Below, piece after piece: positions 7,421-14,632 of a stretch of 48,283 nt of DNA. The stretch lies in NCBI GenBank assembly GCA_947624085.1, contig CANQIK010000006.1:1-48283 (forward strand), read 5' to 3'. Both the position numbers and the translations under genes were made by a program. Source of the stretch: an uncultured Bacilli bacterium. GTDB lineage: Bacteria > Bacillota_I > Bacilli_A > RF39 > UBA660. Every line of letters starts with the position of its first letter. Within the stretch, counting starts at the first letter, position 1. The notes beneath the pieces were generated by a model that was not told the DNA's origin, did no database searches, and saw only the letters and a list, made by a program, of their open reading frames with translations.

Positions 7421-8026
7421 CTAAATTTTACTTAAGATATACTTACTTATATTTTCATGACCTTTATTATTTAAATACATATCATCTTTTATATAAAAAC
7501 TATTATTTAAACCTACTACATTTTCATCAATATAATGAATACGTAATTCTGTAGTATATTTCTTGATTTTTTGATTTATGAGTTTATAATCACTACTATA
7601 TAAATTGATTAAAAATATATCATTATGATTTAACTGCCTTACTTGACATAAAAACTGATACATATTATTTAAATATTCAATTATAATCGAAGAGTCTAAA
7701 TCTTTATAATTAGTAAGTTCATTAGTACCAATACTTATAACTATTAAATTAGCATTTTTTAAATAATAATTAATATTATGTTTATTATTTACTAGCATTT
7801 CACGATATTCATCAATAATAAAAGGTTCTAGAATTTCCTTATAAACAATATTTTGGTCTTTTAAATTATACTTTAACTGGTCATTAAAATCATATGTTGA
7901 TAAATTGTTATAATTAGCTCCAATAAAAAGATAAGTATATTTGGGCTTATAACAAAGTAAATAGATAACTAAGACCAAAATAAAAGATATAAAAATTATA
8001 ATTAATAGTTTATATCTTTTTCTCAT
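7421..8026 (-). CDS. Membrane-anchored SGNH-hydrolase-like protein lacking the nucleophile
   Basis: The 201-residue protein has an N-terminal membrane helix (about residues 7-25) and an outside domain with an SGNH/GDSL-type layout: block I YLFIGANYNN, block III VISIGTNELTN, and a C-terminal DDMYLNNKGHENISKYIL block that has the Asp and His of the catalytic DxxH. Block I normally reads GDS with the catalytic serine; here it reads GAN, so ester hydrolysis by the usual mechanism is unlikely unless another residue serves. SGNH proteins of this topology often modify cell-wall or surface polymers. AAGGTG precedes the ATG. It follows murA closely (37 bases) and is probably in its transcript. Confidence 0.65.
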   Translation of the reverse strand: MRKRYKLLIIIFISFILVLVIYLLCYKPKYTYLFIGANYNNLSTYDFNDQLKYNLKDQNIVYKEILEPFIIDEYREMLVNNKHNINYYLKNANLIVISIGTNELTNYKDLDSSIIIEYLNNMYQFLCQVRQLNHNDIFLINLYSSDYKLINQKIKKYTTELRIHYIDENVVGLNNSFYIKDDMYLNNKGHENISKYILSKI

Positions 8027-8063
8027 ATTTCACCTTACTAAAGTGTATGTAAATAATTAAGGA

Positions 8064-9332
8064 TTATTCTTCGGTTTCAATTATTTCAATATTAGCCCCT
8101 GCATTTTTAAGTTTATTGATGATATTTTCATACCCTCTTAAGATATATTCAATATTTGATACTGTTGTTGTTCCTTCGGCGATTAATCCCGCGGTAACTA
8201 AGGCTGCTCCTCCTCGAAGATCAGTAGCGTTAATAGGCGCTCCCTTTAGTTTAGTGGGGCCGGTTATAAGGGCATGAGCATTATCTTTAAGAACAATATT
8301 TGCCCCCATCTTATTTAAATATTCAACGTGTTGCATTCTATTTTCCCAGATAGTCTCTTCAAAAAGGGATACTCCCTTAGCTTGAGTAAGCAAGACAGAC
8401 ATTGGTTGGCCTAAGTCGGTTGGGAAGCCAGGATATACTAAACTAGTAACATTAATAGCTTTAAGGTCAGCAGTTTTATTAATAATAATGGAATTTTCTT
8501 TAATTTGGTAATTTACACCCATTTCCTTAAGTTTATCTAATAAAGCTGTTATATGACTTGGGTCGATACCACAAACTTCAAGATTATCGCCTAAAAGAGC
8601 ACCCATGATTAAATATGTTCCCGCTTCAATGCGATCAGGCATTACTTCTATTTGCGTAGGCTTAAGTTCTTTAACACCTTCAATAGTTATCTCCGAAGTG
8701 CCAGCACCAGTAATTTTAGCCCCCATTTTATTTAAGAAATCAGCAATATTAACAATTTCAATTTCTTTGGCAGCATTTTCAATTACAGTAGTGCCTTCGG
8801 CTAAAGACGCAGCAAACATAATATTAATCGTAGCCCCCACGGAAGCAAAATCAAGTTTTATATGCGCTCCGGTTAATTTTTCAGCGTCCAAAATATATTT
8901 GTGAGTATCCTCAATATGAGTGATTGTAGCTCCTAAAGCCTCAAAGCCCTTTAAATGCAAATCAATTGGTCTTGAGCCGATGTTACATCCACCCGGAAAA
9001 TACATCTCAACATGCTTATATTTACCTAGTAAAATACCCATAAAATAATAAGAAGCTCTTAATCTTTTAGATAGAAATTCACTAATTGTTTTATTTTCAA
9101 TATTGGTTGAATCAATTGTAACAACTGAATCTTCCATTTTTACATCAACATTTAATTCTTTCATTATATCAAATAATGCATCCCGATCAGATATATTTGG
9201 GACATTATATAATTTACTTACACCCGTTGCTAAAATTGCCGCAGGGATAAGCGCTACGGCACTGTTTTTGGCACCCCCTATATGGATTTGACCATGAAGG
9301 GTATTGCCACCCACGATTTTAATCAATTTCAT
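8064..9332 (-). CDS. murA: UDP-N-acetylglucosamine 1-carboxyvinyltransferase
   Basis: MurA transfers enolpyruvate from PEP to UDP-GlcNAc, the first committed step of peptidoglycan synthesis. The 422-residue protein has the substrate-binding GGAKNSA (K22), the catalytic and fosfomycin-target cysteine C116 in PGGCNIGSRPID, and the later DRIEAGTY and TDLRGGAALV motifs. C116 is present, so fosfomycin sensitivity is predicted. AAGGTG lies before the ATG. The gene has its own strong promoter and a structured leader. In Bacillus murA is likewise close to spoIID, prfA and rpmE. Confidence 0.97.
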   Translation of the reverse strand: MKLIKIVGGNTLHGQIHIGGAKNSAVALIPAAILATGVSKLYNVPNISDRDALFDIMKELNVDVKMEDSVVTIDSTNIENKTISEFLSKRLRASYYFMGILLGKYKHVEMYFPGGCNIGSRPIDLHLKGFEALGATITHIEDTHKYILDAEKLTGAHIKLDFASVGATINIMFAASLAEGTTVIENAAKEIEIVNIADFLNKMGAKITGAGTSEITIEGVKELKPTQIEVMPDRIEAGTYLIMGALLGDNLEVCGIDPSHITALLDKLKEMGVNYQIKENSIIINKTADLKAINVTSLVYPGFPTDLGQPMSVLLTQAKGVSLFEETIWENRMQHVEYLNKMGANIVLKDNAHALITGPTKLKGAPINATDLRGGAALVTAGLIAEGTTTVSNIEYILRGYENIINKLKNAGANIEIIETEE

Positions 9333-9344
9333 TTTTTCACCTTA

Positions 9345-9377
9345 TCTTAAAGGGGATTAAGATTTGCCTATATCCCC
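9345..9377 (-). promoter_or_regulatory. Leader with two mutually exclusive hairpins before murA
   Basis: In the minus-strand RNA, GGGGAU (9372-9377) can pair with AUCCCC (9352-9357); alternatively UCUUAA (9357-9362) can pair with UUAAGA (9345-9350). The two use overlapping bases and sit directly upstream of the AAGGTG. This suggests, but does not prove, leader-based control. Confidence 0.3.
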
Positions 9378-9402
9378 ATAAATATCTATTAATTTCATTT
9401 TT

Positions 9403-9431
9403 ATTATATGAATTTTTCTTATATTAGTCAA
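9403..9431 (-). promoter_or_regulatory. Strong vegetative promoter of murA
   Basis: Minus strand TTGACT (9426-9431), 17-base spacer, TATAAT (9403-9408). Confidence 0.85.
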
Positions 9432-9435
9432 TTAT

Positions 9436-9969
9436 TTACTTTATCAGTTGTAAAGCAGCAAGAAAGAGAATTATAACAAGACCAGCAATCCTGGCTTTAA
9501 CACCCATTTTTTGGTATGAAAGCTTACCTACAGTTAGGCCAAGATACGTAAAAAATGTTGCTTCTAGAGCAAAGATAATTGGTCCCAAAATCCATATTGA
9601 ACCCATTGATTTAAGAATTAGACCTACAGTTAAACTATCAAGACTAACTGAAAAAGCATAAATAATTTTATTTAAGCTATTTAATTCTAAGTTTTTTTCT
9701 TCTTTAGATATTAGTGATAAAAACATTTCTATACCAATAAATAAAAAGACAAAAAATAGCAAAGTACTAATTTTTATTGCGATGATATTAATAAGATAAG
9801 AACCAAGATAAGCGCCAATTATTGGCAAAATTAAATGACATAGCCCAACTATTAAGGAATATGTTATATTATCTTTCTTCGAATGATTATATGTACCAAT
9901 GTTGATAGCTAAAGAAAAAGTGTCCATTGATAAAGAAAAGCCAATTAATATAAGAAATAATATATTCAT
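9436..9969 (-). CDS. mntP: MntP-like manganese efflux pump
   Basis: MntP-family proteins export Mn(II) across the membrane. The 177-residue protein has about six membrane helices in two repeats, each with a conserved Asp motif: GFSLSMDTFSLAI near the start and AFSVSLDSLTVGL in the middle. A GLCHLILPIIG helix and the C-terminal AGLVIILFLAALQLI helix complete the pattern. The family includes many uncharacterised members, so metal specificity is inferred. The ribosome binding site is weak and the gene starts 13 bases after spoIIR, so translation is probably coupled. Confidence 0.85.
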   Translation of the reverse strand: MNILFLILIGFSLSMDTFSLAINIGTYNHSKKDNITYSLIVGLCHLILPIIGAYLGSYLINIIAIKISTLLFFVFLFIGIEMFLSLISKEEKNLELNSLNKIIYAFSVSLDSLTVGLILKSMGSIWILGPIIFALEATFFTYLGLTVGKLSYQKMGVKARIAGLVIILFLAALQLIK

Positions 9970-9982
9970 ACTACATTATATT

Positions 9983-10492
9983 TTATAAATATTTATTTAT
10001 GATAGTTTTAATATAAGATGTATATGTAACATCATCTAAATCAGACTCTTTAGCCTCTAAAAGACATAAAGGCGGAAACATTACACACCACCAGTTATCG
10101 CCACTACCTTGGCCTAAAGTAATAACAAGTGATTCATATTCTCCGGCACTATAAGTTATGCCTTTTAACTCTTTTTCAGGGAAATAATTAGCGCCAAAAG
10201 AAATATTAAAGTCGGTTGTATATTTACTAATTTCTTGACTAAGCATAGGTATGGCTTTAGCAATATTTTCTCTACTAGCTTCTATTGAACTTGAGTTATT
10301 CATTAAGTTTTGAATTTCCGGTAAGATAACACTATTAACTTTTAATTTTAACCTTTGATCAGCCAAGGTATTCGAATTAGCTATTATTCTAAAACGAATA
10401 TTTTCTTTAGGAATAATTAATTGATTTTCTTTAAATGTAAAAGATAAAACTACTACCATAATACCAAATAAAAATACTATAGCTTTTTTCAT
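9983..10492 (-). CDS. spoIIR: Stage II sporulation protein R
   Basis: In Bacillus SpoIIR is made in the forespore under sigma F, is exported, and triggers SpoIIGA to process pro-sigma E in the mother cell. The 169-residue protein has a signal/anchor helix (about residues 3-18), then FRIIANSNTLADQRLKLKVN, a central region, SAGEYESLVITLGQG, and the diagnostic GDNWWCVMFPPLCLLE. This motif set is specific to SpoIIR. A GGTGA precedes the ATG. The order prfA-prmC-spoIIR matches Bacillus. The 38-base gap after prmC holds a sequence resembling a sigma F/G-type promoter. Confidence 0.95.
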   Translation of the reverse strand: MKKAIVFLFGIMVVVLSFTFKENQLIIPKENIRFRIIANSNTLADQRLKLKVNSVILPEIQNLMNNSSSIEASRENIAKAIPMLSQEISKYTTDFNISFGANYFPEKELKGITYSAGEYESLVITLGQGSGDNWWCVMFPPLCLLEAKESDLDDVTYTSYIKTIINKYL

Positions 10493-10506
10493 AATTTCAC
10501 CAACTT

Positions 10507-10536
10507 AATTATGTTATGCTATAGCAATTTTTATTC
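10507..10536 (-). promoter_or_regulatory. Candidate forespore-type promoter of spoIIR
   Basis: Minus strand GAATA (10532-10536), 18-base spacer, CATAATT (10507-10513), close to the sigma G form GHATR-N17/18-CATNHTA. The -35 overlaps the prmC stop codon. The predicted leader is only about ten bases, which is a weakness. Confidence 0.3.
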
Positions 10537-11250
10537 ATTAATTATAAATAAATAGCGATCAAAGTTATTTAAGTCTTTTCTAACAATGATATTAGCCTTG
10601 GGATATATAGATAAAGCCTTATCAGTAATCTTTTGGGCTTGGTCTTTGCCTATTTCAAAAGCAATAATGTTTTTACTGGTTAGTAAATCTCTAGCTTTAT
10701 CAAGAATAATATTATAAAAATACAACCCCTTTTCCTTAGCAAATATAGCATTATGGGGTTCATACTTTGTTTTAGGATCTACTTCTTCATGAAGCGCTAC
10801 ATAGGGAGGATTAGCTACTAAAACATTATATTTATGGCGAGTTTGATATTTAGCAATATCTTCGCAAATAAAATTGATAGACGTATTATTTTTCTTAGCA
10901 TTATGCATAGCAACCTCAATAGCTTTTTTACTAATATCTATGGCATCTATACTACAGTTAAACTCTTTAGCTAAGGCTATAGAAATACAGCCTGAACCAG
11001 TGCCAACCTCTAAGACTTTGGGATTATTATATTCATACCTACGTAAATAAAATAATAAATTTTCTACTAAGTATTCAGTTTCAAAGCGAGGTATTAAAAC
11101 ATTTTCATTAACATCGATAATATTGCCACAAAAATCAACATTGCCAATAATATATTGGACAGGATAACCGCTTTCTAACTTTTTAAAGGCTTCTTCTTGT
11201 TTATCAAGAGGGATATACTTACATATCAAGTCCCTATCAAAGTTATTCAC
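10531..11250 (-). CDS. prmC: Peptide chain release factor N5-glutamine methyltransferase
   Basis: PrmC (HemK) methylates the glutamine of the GGQ motif in release factors RF1 and RF2. The 239-residue protein has PVQYIIG and VLIPRFETE in the N-terminal part, the SAM-binding VLEVGTGSGCISI, and the catalytic NPPYV. The N-terminal helical domain is shorter than usual (family about 280 residues). It starts with GTG, preceded by AGGAG seven bases upstream, and overlaps the end of prfA by 8 bases, so the methyltransferase and its substrate are translationally coupled. Confidence 0.96.
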   Translation of the reverse strand: MNNFDRDLICKYIPLDKQEEAFKKLESGYPVQYIIGNVDFCGNIIDVNENVLIPRFETEYLVENLLFYLRRYEYNNPKVLEVGTGSGCISIALAKEFNCSIDAIDISKKAIEVAMHNAKKNNTSINFICEDIAKYQTRHKYNVLVANPPYVALHEEVDPKTKYEPHNAIFAKEKGLYFYNIILDKARDLLTSKNIIAFEIGKDQAQKITDKALSIYPKANIIVRKDLNNFDRYLFIINE

Positions 11251-12307
11251 TTTTTACTCCTGCAAGTTTAAGACGCATATCTTCATTTACTAATGCTTCT
11301 ATAATAGGATCTAAATAACCATCCATTACCCGGTCAAGTTCCATAATAGAAAAGTTAATCCGATGATCCGTAACTCTATTTTGAGGATAATTATAAGTAC
11401 GAATTTTCTCACTACGATCTCCCGTACCTATTTTGGTCTTTCTTTCCATAGCATTTTCAGCCATTTGTTTTTCTTGCAGTTCATTATTAATTTTAACTTT
11501 AAGAAGTTTCATTGCTTGTTCTTTATTCTTTAATTGACTTCTTTCATTTTGACAGGTAACAACTACTCCTGTAGGGATATGAGTTATACGGACAGCAGAA
11601 TTGGCAGTATTAACTGATTGGCCTCCGGCTCCCGAAGAATGATATACATCTATTTTTAAATCGCTTTCATTAATATCAATATTAACGTTTTCTACCTCAG
11701 GAATTACTAAAACGGTCGCGGTGGAAGTATGTACCCGTCCTTGGCTTTCGGTTTCTGGCACTCTTTGAACACGATGAGATCCGCTTTCATATTTTAATAA
11801 AGAATATACATTATTACCTTTAATCATACATTCAATTTGCGAAAAGCCTCCAGCTTCGCCTTCAATACTATGCGTAACTTCAACTTTCCAACCGTTTTTC
11901 TCAGCATAATAAGAATACATTCTAAATAAGTCCCCTGCAAAGATATTAGCTTCATCGCCCCCTGCTGCGCCTCTTATTTCCATAATAACGTTTTTACCGT
12001 CATTTTCATCTTTAGGAACAAGAGCTAGTTCAAGTTCATGATAAACTTTATCTTTTTCCGTTTCTAAATTTTCTAATTCTTCTTTGGCAATTTCGGCAAA
12101 CTCAGGATCATTTTCCATTTCTTTAGTTTCCTCAATATTTTTAAGAATTTGTTTATATCTACGATAACTCATAACTGTATCTTCTAAATCAGCCTTTTCT
12201 TTAGATATATCTTTTAACAAATTATAATCATTTAATACTTCATTGCTACTTTGTTTATTTAAAAGTTCTTCATATTTTGCATCCATTGCATCAAGTCTTT
12301 CAAACAT
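11243..12307 (-). CDS. prfA: Peptide chain release factor 1
   Basis: RF1 ends translation at UAA and UAG. The protein (about 354 residues) has the coiled-coil domain 1, the codon-reading PxT motif as PET in VQRVPETESQGRVHTS, and the catalytic GGQ in SSGAGGQSVNTANSAV. I chose the ATG at 12305-12307 (MFERLDAMDAKYEEL), which matches the family start; an upstream in-frame ATG at 12322 would add five residues and has no binding site. It has a recognisable promoter and leads prfA-prmC-spoIIR-mntP. Confidence 0.97.
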   Translation of the reverse strand: MFERLDAMDAKYEELLNKQSSNEVLNDYNLLKDISKEKADLEDTVMSYRRYKQILKNIEETKEMENDPEFAEIAKEELENLETEKDKVYHELELALVPKDENDGKNVIMEIRGAAGGDEANIFAGDLFRMYSYYAEKNGWKVEVTHSIEGEAGGFSQIECMIKGNNVYSLLKYESGSHRVQRVPETESQGRVHTSTATVLVIPEVENVNIDINESDLKIDVYHSSGAGGQSVNTANSAVRITHIPTGVVVTCQNERSQLKNKEQAMKLLKVKINNELQEKQMAENAMERKTKIGTGDRSEKIRTYNYPQNRVTDHRINFSIMELDRVMDGYLDPIIEALVNEDMRLKLAGVKSE

Positions 12308-12335
12308 GTTTTCACATCCCATCTAATTCAAACTA

Positions 12336-12364
12336 ATTATATTAAGAAAGTGTCAAAAAAACAA
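12336..12364 (-). promoter_or_regulatory. Promoter of prfA operon
   Basis: Minus strand TTGTTT (12359-12364), 17-base spacer, TATAAT (12336-12341). Confidence 0.65.
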
Positions 12365-12368
12365 GTAT

Positions 12369-12824
12369 TTACATACCTGCTTCTTCATCATCATCCACGA
12401 TAAGGAAATCGCTTAATTCATCATCTTCTTCAGAAGTATCATCCTCATCAGTAGTATTATCATAAAAGATATCATCTTGATCTTCCTCTATGCCTTTATC
12501 TTCATCAGCCATTTCTTCTTCATCAACATCAATTTCAACGTCATCTGAATCTTCATCTTCAATAACGACTTTCGGAGTATGCTTCTTCCGTAAATCACAA
12601 TATCCTTTATCAAGAATAATAAACTTTTTATCTGTTGATACTAATTCAAAGAAATCAGCAATTTTGGCTTCAAATTCTTGATCTGACATTTTTAATAAAG
12701 TACATATCTTCTTGAAAATGTCGACAATTTTCATCTTATTGCCTTTTTCACTTAAAATTAGTTCTGTTATTTCTCCATAAGTCATTTGTTCTAATTCTTC
12801 TTGCGTTAATTTTTTTAATTCCAT
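12369..12824 (-). CDS. rpoE: DNA-directed RNA polymerase delta subunit
   Basis: Delta is a Gram-positive accessory subunit that speeds RNA polymerase recycling and alters promoter selectivity. The protein (about 151 residues) has the N-terminal HARE-HTH domain (LTQEELEQMTYGEITELIL through DKGYCDLRKKH, about residues 4-85) and a long acidic C-terminal tail almost free of basic residues. I chose the ATG at 12822-12824, with AAAGGATG upstream; the frame is open six codons earlier into the end of argS. It follows argS by 4 bases, as in Bacillus, where argS is also just upstream of rpoE. Confidence 0.94.
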   Translation of the reverse strand: MELKKLTQEELEQMTYGEITELILSEKGNKMKIVDIFKKICTLLKMSDQEFEAKIADFFELVSTDKKFIILDKGYCDLRKKHTPKVVIEDEDSDDVEIDVDEEEMADEDKGIEEDQDDIFYDNTTDEDDTSEEDDELSDFLIVDDDEEAGM

Positions 12825-12828
12825 AGTA

Positions 12829-14436
12829 TTACATCCTTTCATCTGGTACTACCCCTATTAAATTAAGGGCATTGTATAACGTTATTTTTACAGCTTTAAT
12901 TAAATTTAAATTTTCAATTGTTTTTTGCTCATCTTCACTAATTACCCGACACTTCTCATAATAAGTATGGAACAATGATGCCAGTTCATACACATAATTT
13001 GTAATTAAATGAGGCATTTCTTTTTGACAAGCATTTTCACATACTTCTTTAAACTTATATATGCTTGCTAAAACATTATATGCAGATTCCTCATTAATGC
13101 AAGTGTATTTTTCTTTTTTTGGTATTTCTGGGTATTTATTTAATATAGAACAAATACGGGCATAAGCATAGCTGACGTAATAAACTGGGTTATCATTTGA
13201 TTTTGACTTAGCAAGACCGATATCAAAATCCATTTGGGTATCAAGTGAATATTTAGAAAAATAATACCGTGCTGCATTAACACCAACTTCATCTATTAAA
13301 TCTTTAAGAGTTACGACATTACCTGATCTTTTATGCATTGCCATGGCTTCACCATTATTAACAATACGCACGAGTTGCAAGAGTTTTACCTCGATTTTAC
13401 TATCATCGTAACCAACAGCTTTAACAGCACTTTTAAGCCTTGCAACATACCCGTGATGATCGGTTCCTAAAACATCTATAACTTTTTGATATCCCCGATC
13501 TAACTTGTCCATATGATAAGGAATATCGGGAACTACATAGGTATAAGTACCATCAGCTTTGATAAAAACATGATCTTTATCATCATATATTTCACTACTT
13601 TTAAACCAAGTTGCCCCATCTTTTTGATATAAATAACCATTTTTAGCTATATTATCTAAAACATCTTGAATAGGATGTTTTTCATATATAGATTTTTCAG
13701 AAGTAACTACATCATATTCAATGCGATACTCTTTTAAATCTTTAAAAATTTGTTTTGTTAAATAATCTATGCCATATTTTTTAAAAGGCTCTAAATCATT
13801 ATCTACAAGACGTTCTTTATTTTCTTCATAAATTATTTTAGCAATATCTTTAATTTCTTGACCCGGATACCCATTTTCCGGAAAGGTATTTTCCACACCG
13901 CATAAATCTAAATATCTACTATAAATGGATTTTGCCAATTTGGTTATTTGAACACCTGCATCATTTAAATAATATTCTTTAGTAACATCATAACCACAGA
14001 ATGTCATTATTCTTGCTAAAGAATCCCCATATGCTCCGCCACGGGCATTACCCATATGTAGTATTCCCGTGGGATTGGCTGAAACAAATTCAATATTTAT
14101 TTTTTGCCCTTTGCCAATATTTGAAGAGCCATATTTATCATTTAAATTTAAAACATTATTTATATTATCTGTTAAATAGTCTTTTTTTACATAAAAATTA
14201 ATAAATCCCGGGGCTAACGCTTCAATCTTGGTTATTTCTTCATCTTCCATATTATTTATTATGTCTTTGGCAATATCCATAGGACTTCGATGAAGATTTT
14301 TAGCTAGTTTCATAGCAATATTAGAGCTATAGTCACCATTATCTTTATTTTTAGGTACTTCAACGGATATATCTTCACATTCAATATTAAGAGAAAGAAG
14401 TTTATCTTTAATTAATTGCCCTATTTTTTCTTTCAT
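12829..14436 (-). CDS. argS: Arginyl-tRNA synthetase
   Basis: ArgRS charges tRNA-Arg. The 535-residue class Ia enzyme has the N-terminal Add-1 domain, FVSANPTGILHMGNARGG containing the HIGH-type signature (HMGNA), DVLGTDHHGYVARLK, the MHKRSGNVVTLKDL region that serves in place of KMSKS, and a DALR-type anticodon-binding C-terminus ending near residue 535. AAGGTGG precedes the ATG. The 74-base leader has no T-box. It is followed by rpoE. Confidence 0.97.
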   Translation of the reverse strand: MKEKIGQLIKDKLLSLNIECEDISVEVPKNKDNGDYSSNIAMKLAKNLHRSPMDIAKDIINNMEDEEITKIEALAPGFINFYVKKDYLTDNINNVLNLNDKYGSSNIGKGQKINIEFVSANPTGILHMGNARGGAYGDSLARIMTFCGYDVTKEYYLNDAGVQITKLAKSIYSRYLDLCGVENTFPENGYPGQEIKDIAKIIYEENKERLVDNDLEPFKKYGIDYLTKQIFKDLKEYRIEYDVVTSEKSIYEKHPIQDVLDNIAKNGYLYQKDGATWFKSSEIYDDKDHVFIKADGTYTYVVPDIPYHMDKLDRGYQKVIDVLGTDHHGYVARLKSAVKAVGYDDSKIEVKLLQLVRIVNNGEAMAMHKRSGNVVTLKDLIDEVGVNAARYYFSKYSLDTQMDFDIGLAKSKSNDNPVYYVSYAYARICSILNKYPEIPKKEKYTCINEESAYNVLASIYKFKEVCENACQKEMPHLITNYVYELASLFHTYYEKCRVISEDEQKTIENLNLIKAVKITLYNALNLIGVVPDERM

Positions 14437-14487
14437 TGCTTAACCACCTTTTTTAAAAAAGCCTACCTCGTTGTTTTTTTCTAGAAC

Positions 14488-14496
14488 ATTATAGCA
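14488..14496 (-). promoter_or_regulatory. Extended -10 promoter of argS-rpoE
   Basis: Minus strand TGC-TATAAT (TATAAT at 14488-14493, TGC at 14494-14496), with only a weak TTTATT 17 bases upstream. Confidence 0.65.
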
Positions 14497-14522
14497 TACC
14501 TTGTATAAAAATAAAGTTTTTT

Positions 14523-14554
14523 TTGACAATTTAAGCAAAAAATTTTTTTATAAG
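14523..14554 (+). promoter_or_regulatory. Candidate promoter of the penicillin-binding protein gene
   Basis: A perfect TTGACA (14523-14528) is followed by TTTATA at an 18-base spacing or TATAAG at 20. The -10 choice is unclear. It diverges from the argS promoter in the 196-base gap 14437-14632, which holds no other feature I recognise. Confidence 0.4.
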
Positions 14555-14632
14555 CCCCTTTATCTAAGAAAAGAACTTAAATATACTTATAATTTTAATA
14601 AAAAAATTAATACTAATATAGGGTGAATATCA

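Noticed and set aside
14437-14510. T-box before argS
   Set aside because: The leader is only about 50-75 bases and lacks the GGTGGTACCGCG element.
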